Notes: a model not told the origin generated them from the sequence alone. 64,000 bases of DNA from Rhizobium sp. 9140 (GCF_900067135.1 NZ_FJUR01000002.1:919501-983500); one strand, 5' to 3'; positions 9,369 to 17,647 are shown, counted from the first letter of the stretch. Program-made: numbers and translations.

Positions 9369-9536
9369 TTTCTGTCTGAGATGGCAACAAAACAACGACG
9401 GATGGCTAACCATCGATAAGAGATATTTATCGAGGGTTTGTGGATTTTAGCCCCCAATTTCAATTGAAGTGCTAAGCAAAAAACTCGACGTCAAATTCTC
9501 CGCTTGCGATTTCATTCCAGAGTAGGGGAAGGGCAG

Positions 9537-9596
9537 TTAACCCGCTGAAGCCTTGGCCAGATTTACCTCAAGCTTTCGTGTCGGCGACGTTATTTG
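9537..9596 (-). pseudogene. C-terminal tail remnant of a tyrosine recombinase
   Basis: The minus strand reads TRKLEVNLAKASAG followed by a stop. The recombinase at 12441-13574 ends RFRVNLTKASGL, so the two tails align, and the underlying DNA also shares CTGAAGCCTTGG near each stop. Only about 15-20 codons survive and no catalytic residue remains. This suggests that an integrase of the second type once ended here and was deleted up to the vapBC side. Confidence 0.5.
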
Positions 9597-9614
9597 CGCT
9601 ACCCCCTTGGGTAG

Positions 9615-10304
9615 TCAGCCCGTTGCGGGTGCGATGCTTTTGACATCGAGAGTAATCAATAGCGCGACAAGGAATGCTGCGACGGTGGCAAGCACAAATG
9701 CTCCGACGAAGATGGCAAGTGCTCTTGCCGCGCCGATGCCCAGATCACGCATGAACCAACGCACTTGCGCCTGCGCGTACCAGATTGCGGCGACCGCCAA
9801 TGCGACGACACCTTCAAGAGTACCCTGATCCTGAGGCATGCTGAAGAAATCAAATCCCAGCACGAGTACGAAGGCAAAGGGTGCCGCGACGTAGCATTGG
9901 CTGAAGAAGGGCGGGCGGAGTGAATTGCGCGTGATACTGGCCGTCTTCGAACGCAGAAGCGTCACGGCCATGCACAGGGGATAAATCCCGAAGATTACCC
10001 CACGTGCGATCAGAAGGTTCGATCCGGACCCAAGTTCACGGGCGGCTTCAGTCGGATCGTAAACCGAGGGCAGCGAATTGGACAGTCCCTGCGAAAGAAG
10101 CAGAGTGATCAGCAGGAACAGCGGCGGGCTGAGGGTATCCTGATATTGGTCTTCCGGCTTATCGGCGAGTTCGATGTCAGCGTAGCGCATCATGCTGAGC
10201 GGCGTGACGACCGAGCGCCACATCGTGACAGGATAGAAAACCAGCCATGACACCAGTTCGTAGAGCAGCTCTTCGAGCGACTTCAGCAGTTTCATGAAGT
10301 CCAA
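9615..10304 (-). CDS. Integral membrane protein, permease-like, unknown function
   Basis: This is a 229-residue protein with an amphipathic N-terminus (LLKSLEELLYELVSWLVFYP) and about five hydrophobic segments: LFLLITLLLSQGL, LIARGVIFGIYPLCMAV, YVAAPFAFVLVLGFDF, VVALAVAAIWYAQ and AIFVGAFVLATVAAFLVALL. The pattern is that of small Yip1-like or 'permease' hypothetical proteins; no transport signature is visible. The start is a TTG with AAGGA seven bases upstream; an ATG at 10295 is the alternative. It is followed on the same strand only by integrase remnants and faces away from the envelope genes at 10577-12350. Confidence 0.6.
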   Translation of the reverse strand: MDFMKLLKSLEELLYELVSWLVFYPVTMWRSVVTPLSMMRYADIELADKPEDQYQDTLSPPLFLLITLLLSQGLSNSLPSVYDPTEAARELGSGSNLLIARGVIFGIYPLCMAVTLLRSKTASITRNSLRPPFFSQCYVAAPFAFVLVLGFDFFSMPQDQGTLEGVVALAVAAIWYAQAQVRWFMRDLGIGAARALAIFVGAFVLATVAAFLVALLITLDVKSIAPATG

Positions 10305-10576
10305 GTGCCAGTCCTTCCCGTATGATCCCTACCTATGGATCCGTTTCATAGCAGCGCCAGTGCCCGACGTCACCGCGGCAATGGCAAGCCCGAAGTTGTA
10401 AACATTGAACTCTTCGCCATCTAGTCTTTCCACTACGGGATTTGGCGGCTATGTTGCGCGCGTAAAGGCGCTTGGACTGGAAGTCCAAGATATAGTCACA
10501 CGACCCGAGCAGCGCTGTCAGGGTGCGATGCCCTGAGAGAACGGTTGCTCCTGTATCGGACACGAGGAGCCAATCG

Positions 10577-10975
10577 ATGAGGATAATGAGAGGCCTGATT
10601 TTAGGCGTTGCCTTGCTGGCAGCCGTGCCCGCGGTCGCCGACGACATGCGGCGGGAGACCGTCCGTTTCGCCCCCGGGTCGTCGAGTTCAACCATCAAGG
10701 CATCCGTGAAAGGCTATCAGACCGTCCAGTACGCCTTGTCTGTCACAGCCGGCCAGAAGATGAATGTCCAACTCGATTCCCGCAATACGAGCCTCTACTT
10801 CAACGTGACGGCGCCGGGCGCCGATGCGGCGATGTACAACAGCTCGATCGATGGCAACGGCACAAGCATCACGATCCCGTCCAGCGGCAAGTACGTCATT
10901 GACGTCTATCTGATGCGCAACGCGGCCCGGCGCAACGAGACTGCAAGCTACGACCTCACCCTTTACGTGGAATAG
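10577..10975 (+). CDS. Periplasmic protein resembling inhibitors of g-type lysozyme (PliG-like)
   Basis: This 132-residue secreted protein has a signal peptide MRIMRGLILGVALLAAVPAVA cleaved near AVA-DD (about residue 22). The mature part starts RETVRFAPGSSSSTIK and has VKGYQTVQYALSVTAGQKM and the end YVIDVYLMRNAARRNETASY. The SxxxVYLMRxxARRxE segment is shared by periplasmic lysozyme-inhibitor (PliG) proteins and related 'DNA breaking-rejoining' misannotations. I chose ATG 10577 because GAGGAG lies eight bases upstream; the frame is open to 10523. It would protect peptidoglycan from host lysozyme in the periplasm. It is followed by a membrane protease and another exported protein on the same strand. 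Confidence 0.7.
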   Translation: MRIMRGLILGVALLAAVPAVADDMRRETVRFAPGSSSSTIKASVKGYQTVQYALSVTAGQKMNVQLDSRNTSLYFNVTAPGADAAMYNSSIDGNGTSITIPSSGKYVIDVYLMRNAARRNETASYDLTLYVE

Positions 10976-10995
10976 TCAGATGCCGAGGCCCTGAG

Positions 10996-11733
10996 ATGAC
11001 CTCATCGGATCGCGATCTCCCGTTCTACAACGGCAAGCCCGTCAAAATCGATGGAGCGGGCTGGCTCGTTCTCATGGCATCTGTTGCGCTGGCGTTTTTG
11101 GCACTCACACTTATCCCCCTCCGCGCCTTCCCATACAATCTCATTCCGGCGCTCCTGTTCGTCGGGATCGCGATCCTGGCGCTTCACAGGGTGGCCGGCA
11201 GGCATTGGAAGTGTCTGTTGCGCCCCGTAGGCTTTCGATCCGCGGCGCTGATGGTGCTGTTCGGAGCAGCAACGCTGGTCGGATCCATGGCGATGGGCTG
11301 GGTCCTGCAGCAGTTTTTCGAGCTTCACTCCAACCCGGTGGCAGATGAGATCGCCGTAATGTCAGCGTCGCAGGTGGGCGCTACACTTTTGGTGACCGGG
11401 ATCCAGTTGGTCGGCGAAGAGCTTTTCGGAATACTGCCGTTCCTCGCCGTCCTGTGGTTGTGCGTGCAGCATCTGAACCTGTCGCGCAGGTTGGGAATCC
11501 TTGTAGCGCTTGTCATCTCCGGCCTGCTCTTCGGCGCGGCGCATCTGCCAACCTATGACTGGCACTGGGCGCAGTCATTGATCGGGATCGGCTTCGCCCG
11601 CGTGATCCTGACGCTCGCCTATATCGTCACGAGAAACCTTTGGGTCTCGGCAGGCGCTCATATCATCAATGACTGGACGGGGTTCATCTTTATGTTTGAA
11701 TTCGGCCACGTGCCAATCAACGCAGTAGAATGA
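10996..11733 (+). CDS. CPBP family intramembrane glutamic endopeptidase
   Basis: This 245-residue protein has about seven membrane segments and the CPBP/Abi (CAAX protease-like) signature. It has paired glutamates E141-E142 in LVGEELFGILPF, a His at 183 in LLFGAAHLPTYDW and a final motif with His222 and Asn225/Asp226 in GAHIINDW. These residues form the intramembrane active site of the Rce1-type fold. Family members act as peptidases in bacteriocin immunity, protein maturation or regulated proteolysis; the substrate here is unknown. It begins 20 bp after the lysozyme-inhibitor-like gene, so the two are probably co-transcribed. Confidence 0.85.
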   Translation: MTSSDRDLPFYNGKPVKIDGAGWLVLMASVALAFLALTLIPLRAFPYNLIPALLFVGIAILALHRVAGRHWKCLLRPVGFRSAALMVLFGAATLVGSMAMGWVLQQFFELHSNPVADEIAVMSASQVGATLLVTGIQLVGEELFGILPFLAVLWLCVQHLNLSRRLGILVALVISGLLFGAAHLPTYDWHWAQSLIGIGFARVILTLAYIVTRNLWVSAGAHIINDWTGFIFMFEFGHVPINAVE

Positions 11734-11810
11734 CTGGCGATGCCAGACGCCGAAATGGAATTCACCTAAAAGGCCTTTGCGCCGCAACGTTTGAACGAAA
11801 GGAGTTAGGC

Positions 11811-12350
11811 ATGCGTCTCGTCGCGACATCTCTCATGGGAATGATCCTGCTGTCGGCCATACCCGTTCTCGCAAATGACGTTCATCAGACGAAGTGCAAG
11901 GGCAACAGCGGCGCCTGCATCCAGGAAGCCCAGCGCGTTTGCGGTGGCGAGTACCACGTTCTCTTCAGCGAAAGCCACGCTGGCGGGCTCCTGGGCGACA
12001 GCATTCCCGGGCCTGTAACCTGGTACTCGATGAGCTACGAGTGCCCGAACTCTCGTGGCGAGAAGCCGGACTTCGCGTTCCGCGGCAACACGTATTCACC
12101 GCCACCTCTACGCGATGTCGAAACGAAATCGAGGCAGAGGGTTTCGGTCGGCAGCATGGCAAAATTCTGCCAGGGTGAGGCGTCCGCCACGTTCGGCCGC
12201 AAACCTCAGGAGATACTCACACTTCCTGTCGAACGCACAGGCGGCGGCTTCACCGTTTTCGGCCAGTTTCCCCCTGAGGGATCAAGGGTGACCACCTTTG
12301 AGTGCCGGTTCGACTCGTCGGGGGCGTTCAGGCGCGTTGTTCGAGATTAA
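11811..12350 (+). CDS. Secreted Cys-containing hypothetical protein
   Basis: This is a 179-residue protein. A clean AAAGGAG ribosome site precedes ATG 11811, and the product opens with the signal peptide MRLVATSLMGMILLSAIPVLA (cleavage near residue 21). The mature part has several cysteines (KCKGNSGACIQ, RVCGG, ECPNS, KFCQGE, ECRF) that could form periplasmic disulfides, and a C-terminal beta-rich stretch (FPPEGSRVTTFECRFDSSG). I do not recognise the family; the final segment resembles the 'F.C.FD..G.F' ending of small periplasmic proteins. It lies 77 bp after the protease gene on the same strand and may belong to that envelope cluster. Confidence 0.65.
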   Translation: MRLVATSLMGMILLSAIPVLANDVHQTKCKGNSGACIQEAQRVCGGEYHVLFSESHAGGLLGDSIPGPVTWYSMSYECPNSRGEKPDFAFRGNTYSPPPLRDVETKSRQRVSVGSMAKFCQGEASATFGRKPQEILTLPVERTGGGFTVFGQFPPEGSRVTTFECRFDSSGAFRRVVRD

Positions 12351-12440
12351 GGGTCTGCTCTCTCATTCTCGATCAAAGGGCAAGGCGAAAATCTCCTACG
12401 TGGATCGACGTCCAAAACTTTGGGGGAGGGGAGGGGCAGA

Positions 12441-13574
12441 TTATAGACCTGAAGCCTTGGTCAAATTCACACGGAAGCGGTCGCGCCGGCGTTGGTATCT
12501 GCGGGTCATCTCTGCGGACGCATGGCCAAGCTGTTTCTGGACATAACGTTCGTCGACCTCGGCAGAGGAGGCGAGCCCCGCGCGAAGGGAATGCCCGGAG
12601 AACTTGAAGGCCCGCTCGATCTCGCTGAGCTCGCCGCGAACGCCTGCAGCCATTGCGGCCCTTTTCACAAGCCGAGCTACTTCCTTGTCATTCAGCCGTT
12701 CTGGCCCAACTGCTTTGCCTTGTCCCGTCACGCGACGGAAGAGGGGACCGTGCGCAAGCTTGGCGAACTTGATCCACATCTCGATCGCGGCGACCGGGCA
12801 GGTCGCGTCAGACGAGCCGCGACCCACCTCAACCTCTCGCCATCCGGTTTTGCCGCGCAGGGTGATGAGCATGCCCTTGTCGAGGATTTCGATCCAGCCG
12901 CGCCCGTCTTCGGTCTGGTCTGCCTTCAGATCAAGGCCGACGATCTCGGAACGCCGAAGACCTCCAGCAAAGCCGATGAGCAACATGGCGCGGTCGCGCA
13001 GGCCGCGCAGAGAACCGCGGTCGAGCGTTTCGACCATGGCAATTATATCCTCAGCCATGACCGCTTCCTTTTGGACCGGTGGCTTGGCGTGGCTGTTGCG
13101 TATGCCGGCCATCACGGTGGCGACATGCCGGTCTTTGCGATCGAGCGAGAGGCCACGCTGGGCATAGTTCCACGAGAGTGAGGAGAGGCGGCGTTCGATG
13201 GTCGAGACAGAGTTCGCTTTTGCACCCCGTTCAGCCGTGCCGGAAGCGCAGGCTGTGATGTAAAGTCCGACGGTTTGCGGATGCGGGGGGAGGGGGGCCA
13301 GATTGGAGCGCCTGCACCACGCCGAAAAATGCTTCCAGTCGGCCGCGTAGGCCTTGCGCGTGTTGGCGGAACTGGCCGCCTGGACATACCCCCGGGCGCG
13401 ATCGGCAAGGCTTGCAAGATGGGCGGGCGTCTGGTCCTGAACGGCGAGAGAGGGGAGGGAGCATTCGCCCGACACCTCCGGCGCGGAAACATCGCGCTCA
13501 GGCGCCGTGCTGAGAGACGGCGCTGAGGTTTCCTCGACGTGGATTTCGGTGTTCTGCTCGATGATTTGGGCCAT
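12441..13574 (-). CDS. Tyrosine recombinase / site-specific integrase
   Basis: This is a 377-residue recombinase. The SAM-like N-terminal domain has SSANTRKAYAADWKHFSAWC (about 75-105). The catalytic domain contains Arg in GFAGGLRRSEIVGL, the HSLR box (His 328), GHAS (His 351) and the nucleophilic Tyr in RRYQRRRDRF (Tyr 360). All catalytic boxes are intact. It is transcribed divergently from the DUF1403 gene, with about 110 bp between them that holds a perfect 10-bp inverted repeat. This recombinase, DUF1403 and ScpB arrangement suggests a replicon-maintenance role such as dimer resolution or integration, but that is inference. Confidence 0.9.
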   Translation of the reverse strand: MAQIIEQNTEIHVEETSAPSLSTAPERDVSAPEVSGECSLPSLAVQDQTPAHLASLADRARGYVQAASSANTRKAYAADWKHFSAWCRRSNLAPLPPHPQTVGLYITACASGTAERGAKANSVSTIERRLSSLSWNYAQRGLSLDRKDRHVATVMAGIRNSHAKPPVQKEAVMAEDIIAMVETLDRGSLRGLRDRAMLLIGFAGGLRRSEIVGLDLKADQTEDGRGWIEILDKGMLITLRGKTGWREVEVGRGSSDATCPVAAIEMWIKFAKLAHGPLFRRVTGQGKAVGPERLNDKEVARLVKRAAMAAGVRGELSEIERAFKFSGHSLRAGLASSAEVDERYVQKQLGHASAEMTRRYQRRRDRFRVNLTKASGL

Positions 13575-13594
13575 TTCTCTATAATGACCATAAT

Positions 13595-13619
13595 GTCCGA
13601 TAATGCAAGATTATCGGAC
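13595..13619. promoter_or_regulatory. Perfect inverted repeat between recombinase and DUF1403 gene (operator or recombination site)
   Basis: GTCCGATAAT, a 5-bp spacer (GCAAG), then ATTATCGGAC: ten perfect base pairs on each arm. The site lies 20 bp upstream of the recombinase start and about 80 bp upstream of DUF1403. Two 10-bp arms around a short AT-rich centre are the shape of a tyrosine-recombinase core site (dif-like sites read ...ATAA-spacer-TTAT...). The same shape would also suit a dimeric repressor operator controlling both divergent genes. The sequence cannot separate these two options. Confidence 0.55.
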
Positions 13620-13697
13620 GTTTTATCTTCGCGATAGGCTGTGCGGTTTATAACGAAAAAGTAGCACAAACTGCACATCTGATTTATGCTGCTGCGT

Positions 13698-14651
13698 ATG
13701 GATTCGATCACATCTTCGTTCTCTGCAACCTCCACATGGACCGGCTACCTCCCAAGCTGGGCGCTGGCGCGTGGCCGTGACATTGACGAGCTGGATGCTG
13801 CTTTTGCCGCAGGTATCGCGCTGAAATCACTCGACGATTTAATCCGTTCGGATACACCATGGATAGGCTGCTGGCGCGATCGTCTTGCTCTCAAGTCAGC
13901 CGCCGTCGCGGCCAGGATGCTCGGTCGCAACGAGGAAGAGCCCGCGCTGCGGGACGCCGTTTTGTTGACGCCCGTGGACGGTGATCCCGGTCCTGCCGGG
14001 AAGCTGTTTTTGGCCACACGAATGCTGTCCCGCCGGATCGGCATGCCGGGCACATCGTTTACTAAGGAATTGGCCACGCTTCTATCGATCCGTTGGGACG
14101 ACGATCTTGCCTTGGTCCCAGATCTTGTCGATTCTGCCATCCGATCCGGACGTTCGGCACCTTTCGCGGTGGCGGACCTTATAATGGCGATTTCTGCGGC
14201 TCGCCCGGACGCAGAAGTGTTGGCACTTGGTCTTGGCGAGATGGTGCTGGCTCAGAAGCTGAACTGGTCGCAACCGGTTCCCCTGTTGCTACCCGAGCGC
14301 TTTGGCCCAGCTTTCCGCACCATCGGTGGCCGGGGTCGCGTGAAGCCGGGTGAGTCAGCCTATTCGAAAGCAATCTGCATGGCGATTGTCGATGGCGCCG
14401 AACTGGCACTGCGTTCCGCTGCGGAGATCGATCGCCGCGCTAGCCGCTTGTTGGCCATCGCAGCCAAAGTCAGGACCAGAGGAGCTGAACCGGTCATCCG
14501 TCGGCTGTTGAACGAAGACGCTGTATCCGCTTCGGCAGCCGGGGCCAGCCTGTCACGATGGGCGGCAAACCGGCTGTTCGAGCGGCTCGAAGGCTTTGAG
14601 GCGATACGCGAGCTCTCGGGCCGGTCCTCCTTCCGAATATTTGGATTGTGA
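13698..14651 (+). CDS. DUF1403 family protein
   Basis: This protein has about 317 residues from ATG 13698; ATG 13686 is an in-frame alternative. The N-terminus TWTGYLPSWALARGRDIDEL and the internal GIALKSLDDLIRSDTPWIGCW and REEPALRDAVLL-like segments match my memory of DUF1403, a family found mainly on rhizobial plasmids and chromids. It is all alpha-helical in appearance and has no catalytic motif I can name. Its stop overlaps the start of the ScpB-like gene (GTGA), so the two are translationally coupled. The pairing with an ScpB-type chromosome-segregation protein suggests a role in replicon maintenance, but no function is established. Confidence 0.75.
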   Translation: MDSITSSFSATSTWTGYLPSWALARGRDIDELDAAFAAGIALKSLDDLIRSDTPWIGCWRDRLALKSAAVAARMLGRNEEEPALRDAVLLTPVDGDPGPAGKLFLATRMLSRRIGMPGTSFTKELATLLSIRWDDDLALVPDLVDSAIRSGRSAPFAVADLIMAISAARPDAEVLALGLGEMVLAQKLNWSQPVPLLLPERFGPAFRTIGGRGRVKPGESAYSKAICMAIVDGAELALRSAAEIDRRASRLLAIAAKVRTRGAEPVIRRLLNEDAVSASAAGASLSRWAANRLFERLEGFEAIRELSGRSSFRIFGL

Positions 14652-15340
14652 CAATGGCAGGAGCGAGCGCAGCTAAACGCCGCCGTCAAGCCGGAGGACG
14701 CAAGCAAGAGCTCCTGTATGATCGCGAGCTACTGGACTTGCCGTCGGAAATGCGCTGGCGGGAATGGATGATGCGCGTCGAGGCGGTCATTTTTGCGTCC
14801 GCCGAGCCGGTCAGCCGCGAGACTCTGGCGCGGGTGGTCGGCAAAGACTGCAGCGTCGATCTGCTGATCGACGACTTGGTCGGAGAGCTGCGAGATCGCC
14901 CTTATGAACTGATCTCGGTCGCAGGCGGGTGGCAACACCGGACCCGACCAAGGTTTGCCGAGACGATCCGCGCTTCGTCCGCGCCTACGCGAGGCGGTGT
15001 GGCGGCGTTGTCTGAATTTGAGGCGATGGTGCTGATAGCTGTCGGATATTTCCAGCCGATCACGCGCGGTGAGTTGTCAAAGTTATTTGGCAAGGAAGTC
15101 AGCCGCGATACGATCGGCGGTTTGCGTGGAGCAGGTTTTATCGGCTCCGGCCCACGGAGCCCTACGCTGGGCGCGCCATATACCTATGTCACGACGCCAT
15201 ATTTCCTCTCGGCCTTTGGCATGGAGACCTTGCGGGACCTGCCAAACATCGAGGCGCTGGAAGACGCTGGTCTCTTGAGTAAACAGGGTAGCGCCGTGGA
15301 TACTGACCCGGCCGCCGGAGACGACATGTTGGAAGATTGA
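14648..15340 (+). CDS. scpB: ScpB-like segregation and condensation protein
   Basis: This 230-residue protein is similar to ScpB, the winged-helix partner of ScpA/kleisin in SMC condensin. Key segments are RVEAVIFASAEPVSRETLARVVG (first winged helix), ISVAGGWQHRTRPRFA and the second winged helix FQPITRGELSKLFGKEVSRDTI. It has an atypical basic start (AAKRRRQAGGRK) and an acidic tail (DPAAGDDMLED). Start GTG 14648 overlaps the DUF1403 stop; ATG 14654 is also possible. A plasmid-borne ScpB variant without ScpA or SMC beside it probably works with DUF1403 or with the host condensin. The next sequence is a truncated crcB only 35 bp away, so a rearrangement lies just downstream. Confidence 0.8.
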   Translation: MTMAGASAAKRRRQAGGRKQELLYDRELLDLPSEMRWREWMMRVEAVIFASAEPVSRETLARVVGKDCSVDLLIDDLVGELRDRPYELISVAGGWQHRTRPRFAETIRASSAPTRGGVAALSEFEAMVLIAVGYFQPITRGELSKLFGKEVSRDTIGGLRGAGFIGSGPRSPTLGAPYTYVTTPYFLSAFGMETLRDLPNIEALEDAGLLSKQGSAVDTDPAAGDDMLED

Positions 15341-15374
15341 CAGGTTTGGGCTTGGCGCCGCGGTAGCGCACATC

Positions 15375-15590
15375 GGGCTGCCGCAAGAACTGCGGTTGTT
15401 TTTGACAACCGGCATTCTTGGCGGTTTTACGACCTTCTCGACGTTTTCGCTGGATGCTGTAGGGCTTTGGGAAAGGGGAGAGGCTAGCGCCGCCATCCTC
15501 TACGCCAGCGCTTCTGTCATCCTGGCATTCATTGCAATGTTCGCTGGCATGGTGCTGGTGCGTGGTATGGCTGGAGGTCAAACGGCATGA
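15375..15590 (+). pseudogene. crcB: crcB (fluoride channel) C-terminal fragment
   Basis: The frame reads GLPQELRLFLTTGILGGFTTFSTFSLDA and runs to a stop at 15588-15590 that overlaps the next ATG. GGFTTFSTFS is the signature of CrcB/Fluc fluoride channels, where the two phenylalanines line the pore. About the first 50 residues are missing; the fragment joins DNA that follows the ScpB-like gene. The same segment at 27935-28323 reads GLPQELRLFLTTGLLGGFTTFS, so this is a truncated paralogous copy. Without its first membrane spans it cannot make a channel. Confidence 0.88.
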
Positions 15591-16024
15591 AAAGTATTTT
15601 TCTCGGCTGGCCCTTCTGGGCGCTATTATCGGCTGGCTTTGCGGCAATGACGGCTATCTTCGCAAAAGTCGGGGTCGAAAACGTCAATTCCGATTTCGCG
15701 ACTTTCATTCGCACGATCGTCATTCTGGCGGCCGCCGGGATGATGGTCTATGTCACCGAAAATTGGCAATCGCCGGGTACGGTGTCCGGCCGTAGCTGGG
15801 TATTCCTTGTTCTATCAGGCCTGGCAACCGGCGCGTCGTGGATCTGCTATTTCCGGGCGTTGAAACTCGGTGATGCCGCACGCGTTGCGCCGATCGACAA
15901 GCTCAGTGTCGTCTTCGTCGCAATCTTCGCCGTACTCTTTCTAGGGGAGCGTCTGTCGCTTCCCAATTGGCTTGGCGTCTGCCTGATTGCCTGCGGCGCT
16001 ATCCTCGTCGCTTACCGAGCCTAG
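15587..16024 (+). CDS. EamA-type single-domain membrane transporter (copy 1)
   Basis: This 145-residue protein has four or five membrane segments and the EamA/DMT ending WICYFRALKLGDAARVAPIDKL ... LLGERLSLPNWLGV; it is a half-size drug/metabolite transporter that would pair as a dimer. Its ATG overlaps the crcB stop (ATGA). It is very similar along its whole length to the gene at 27501-27938, which also sits directly after a crcB. The constant neighbour suggests a role linked to fluoride or ion stress, but no substrate is known. This copy has lost the promoter-proximal half of its partner gene, so its expression now depends on read-through from the ScpB-like operon. Confidence 0.85.
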   Translation: MKSIFLGWPFWALLSAGFAAMTAIFAKVGVENVNSDFATFIRTIVILAAAGMMVYVTENWQSPGTVSGRSWVFLVLSGLATGASWICYFRALKLGDAARVAPIDKLSVVFVAIFAVLFLGERLSLPNWLGVCLIACGAILVAYRA

Positions 16025-16241
16025 AGCAGATCCGATGTCGAACCCACTTTGCCTCCCGATATGGCAGGTCTGGTACGCGTGGCACCCCGGTTCTGCCCGA
16101 GGATGATCGCGTATTCTGACTGGAGTATGTTTGGAGGCGATGGGATACGACGGCACGGCGATGATGGTATCGCTTGTTCGGAGCCACGAACAAAAAGACG
16201 CGGAAGCTGCGTCGCAGGAAACCTGAACCAGGAGGAAAACC

Positions 16242-17048
16242 ATGCACATTGTTGCACTCATCCCACATCCTAAAACAGCCCTTTCCAGCCTGCTCATCGC
16301 CGACGCTGCATCAGCGGTCGAACCGGGATCAACAATCACGGCGCTCCATGTTTGCGTCGATCCCGCCAAGATCGGAGGCAGTGTAGAGGAAGTCGACATG
16401 CAGGAAATGCGGATCCGCGATGAGGGCACGGCCTTTCAGCGACGGAACGAGGTCAGAAAGATCTTCGAGGAGTGGTCGGCAGGGCGTGAACCGTCGCCGG
16501 CTGGCGCCAAGGTCGAGTGGGTGGAAGCTGATGGTGGAGAAGAAGACGGTGTCCGCAAACATCTTGGATCAGCCGATCTTGTGACCATCGCCCACCCGCA
16601 ATCGATGGACGGCGGCGATGCCCTGCATGCGGCGCTCTTCGATCACCATAGGCTGGTGGTTTTTACGCCGGATACTAACGGCACTCCGGTTTCTTTCGGC
16701 CGCTCAATCGCCATTTTCTGGAGGGACGATGACGGAATACGTTCTTGCCTTCAAAAGGCCAGAGCTTGGCTCCGCGCTGCTGATACGTTGATAATTCTCG
16801 CAGCACACGAGAACGACATCTCAGAGGCGGTTGCGTTCTTTCAGACATTGCATGTCAGCGGGACAGGGCGGCTGCAGACCTCCGTGGCGAAAAACGCCGA
16901 CGATTTTCTGGAGAAGGCCAATAGGGGCGGCGCGGATACGCTTTTGATGGGCGCCTACCGTCATGGCCTATTCCTCGAGACCGTCTTTGGCGGGGCCACG
17001 AAGACAGTGATGGATCACACAAGTTTGCCCGTGTTTCTCAGCCATTAG
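16242..17048 (+). CDS. Universal stress protein (UspA-like)
   Basis: This 268-residue cytosolic protein belongs to the USP superfamily and has two divergent halves. The C-terminal half ends with the typical GGADTLLMGAYRHGLFLETVFGGATKTVMDHTSLPVFLSH, in which the G-x2-G-x9-G(S/T)-type nucleotide site reads GAYRHGLFLETVFGGAT, so ATP binding is possible. AGGAGG lies six bases before ATG 16242, a strong start. The 217 bp between the EamA stop and this gene contain no other gene. USP genes are often linked to fluoride and ion-stress loci, which fits the crcB/EamA remnant upstream. Confidence 0.85.
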   Translation: MHIVALIPHPKTALSSLLIADAASAVEPGSTITALHVCVDPAKIGGSVEEVDMQEMRIRDEGTAFQRRNEVRKIFEEWSAGREPSPAGAKVEWVEADGGEEDGVRKHLGSADLVTIAHPQSMDGGDALHAALFDHHRLVVFTPDTNGTPVSFGRSIAIFWRDDDGIRSCLQKARAWLRAADTLIILAAHENDISEAVAFFQTLHVSGTGRLQTSVAKNADDFLEKANRGGADTLLMGAYRHGLFLETVFGGATKTVMDHTSLPVFLSH

Positions 17049-17224
17049 GCCTACGTACGACACATCCTCCTGTAGAACTTCGCCCTTGGAATCCGTTCTA
17101 CCAGCCAAAGGGAGTTCAATATCCTTGAGCGCGGTGAGCGAGGAGAAAATTATTTTGCTGCCGGGTGGAATAACGCGTGATTGCCAGCGTCTCTCTCCTG
17201 TCATTTCAACAAGGAGATTATACT

Positions 17225-17647
17225 ATGCGCAAAACAGTTCTGATGGCTCTGCCGCTCGCTTTTCTCATGTGCACCGGTGCAGCCCTTGCTGGCCCTGCCA
17301 TGGACATGGCCAAAACCCGTATCGAAGCGATCGCCAAGGGCGATGTCGCGACAATCACCAAGGACTACGGTAAGGATCCTTCCCTTGCCTGGATTGGTGG
17401 TCCGCTCGACGGCACCTATGCGTCGGAAAAGGCGATAGCTGAAGTCTGGACCAAATTCTCGACGGCACAGGGCGAACAGACCGCCACAGTCGGCGAAGTC
17501 TGGGAGGCAGCCAATCCGAAGGGCGCGACCGTTGCAGCAAATGTTGTCTTTGCCGGCAAGAACAAGGTTCCCGTTCTCTATATCATGACCTATCGTGACG
17601 GAAAACTTGTCGACGAAATCTGGCAGGTTAACCCGCCTGCAAAGTAA
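17225..17647 (+). CDS. Exported SnoaL/NTF2-like protein
   Basis: This 140-residue protein has a signal peptide MRKTVLMALPLAFLMCTGAALA. The mature part, DMAKTRIEAIAKGDVATITKDY followed by WIGGPLDGTYASEKAIAEVWTKF and YRDGKLVDEIWQVNPP, is the cone-shaped NTF2/SnoaL fold seen in many small periplasmic proteins. AAGGAG lies about eight bases upstream of ATG 17225. Immediately upstream, at 17166-17192, is GGAATAAC followed about 15 bp later by CGTC, which resembles an ECF-sigma promoter, so the gene may be a target of the sigma factor encoded next. That promoter call is tentative. Confidence 0.78.
   Translation: MRKTVLMALPLAFLMCTGAALAGPAMDMAKTRIEAIAKGDVATITKDYGKDPSLAWIGGPLDGTYASEKAIAEVWTKFSTAQGEQTATVGEVWEAANPKGATVAANVVFAGKNKVPVLYIMTYRDGKLVDEIWQVNPPAK

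Noticed and set aside
16025..16241. Second fluoride riboswitch upstream of the universal stress gene
   Set aside because: I looked for the TGATGA-CTCC-TAC segment and the GG-GATGG helix there and found neither.
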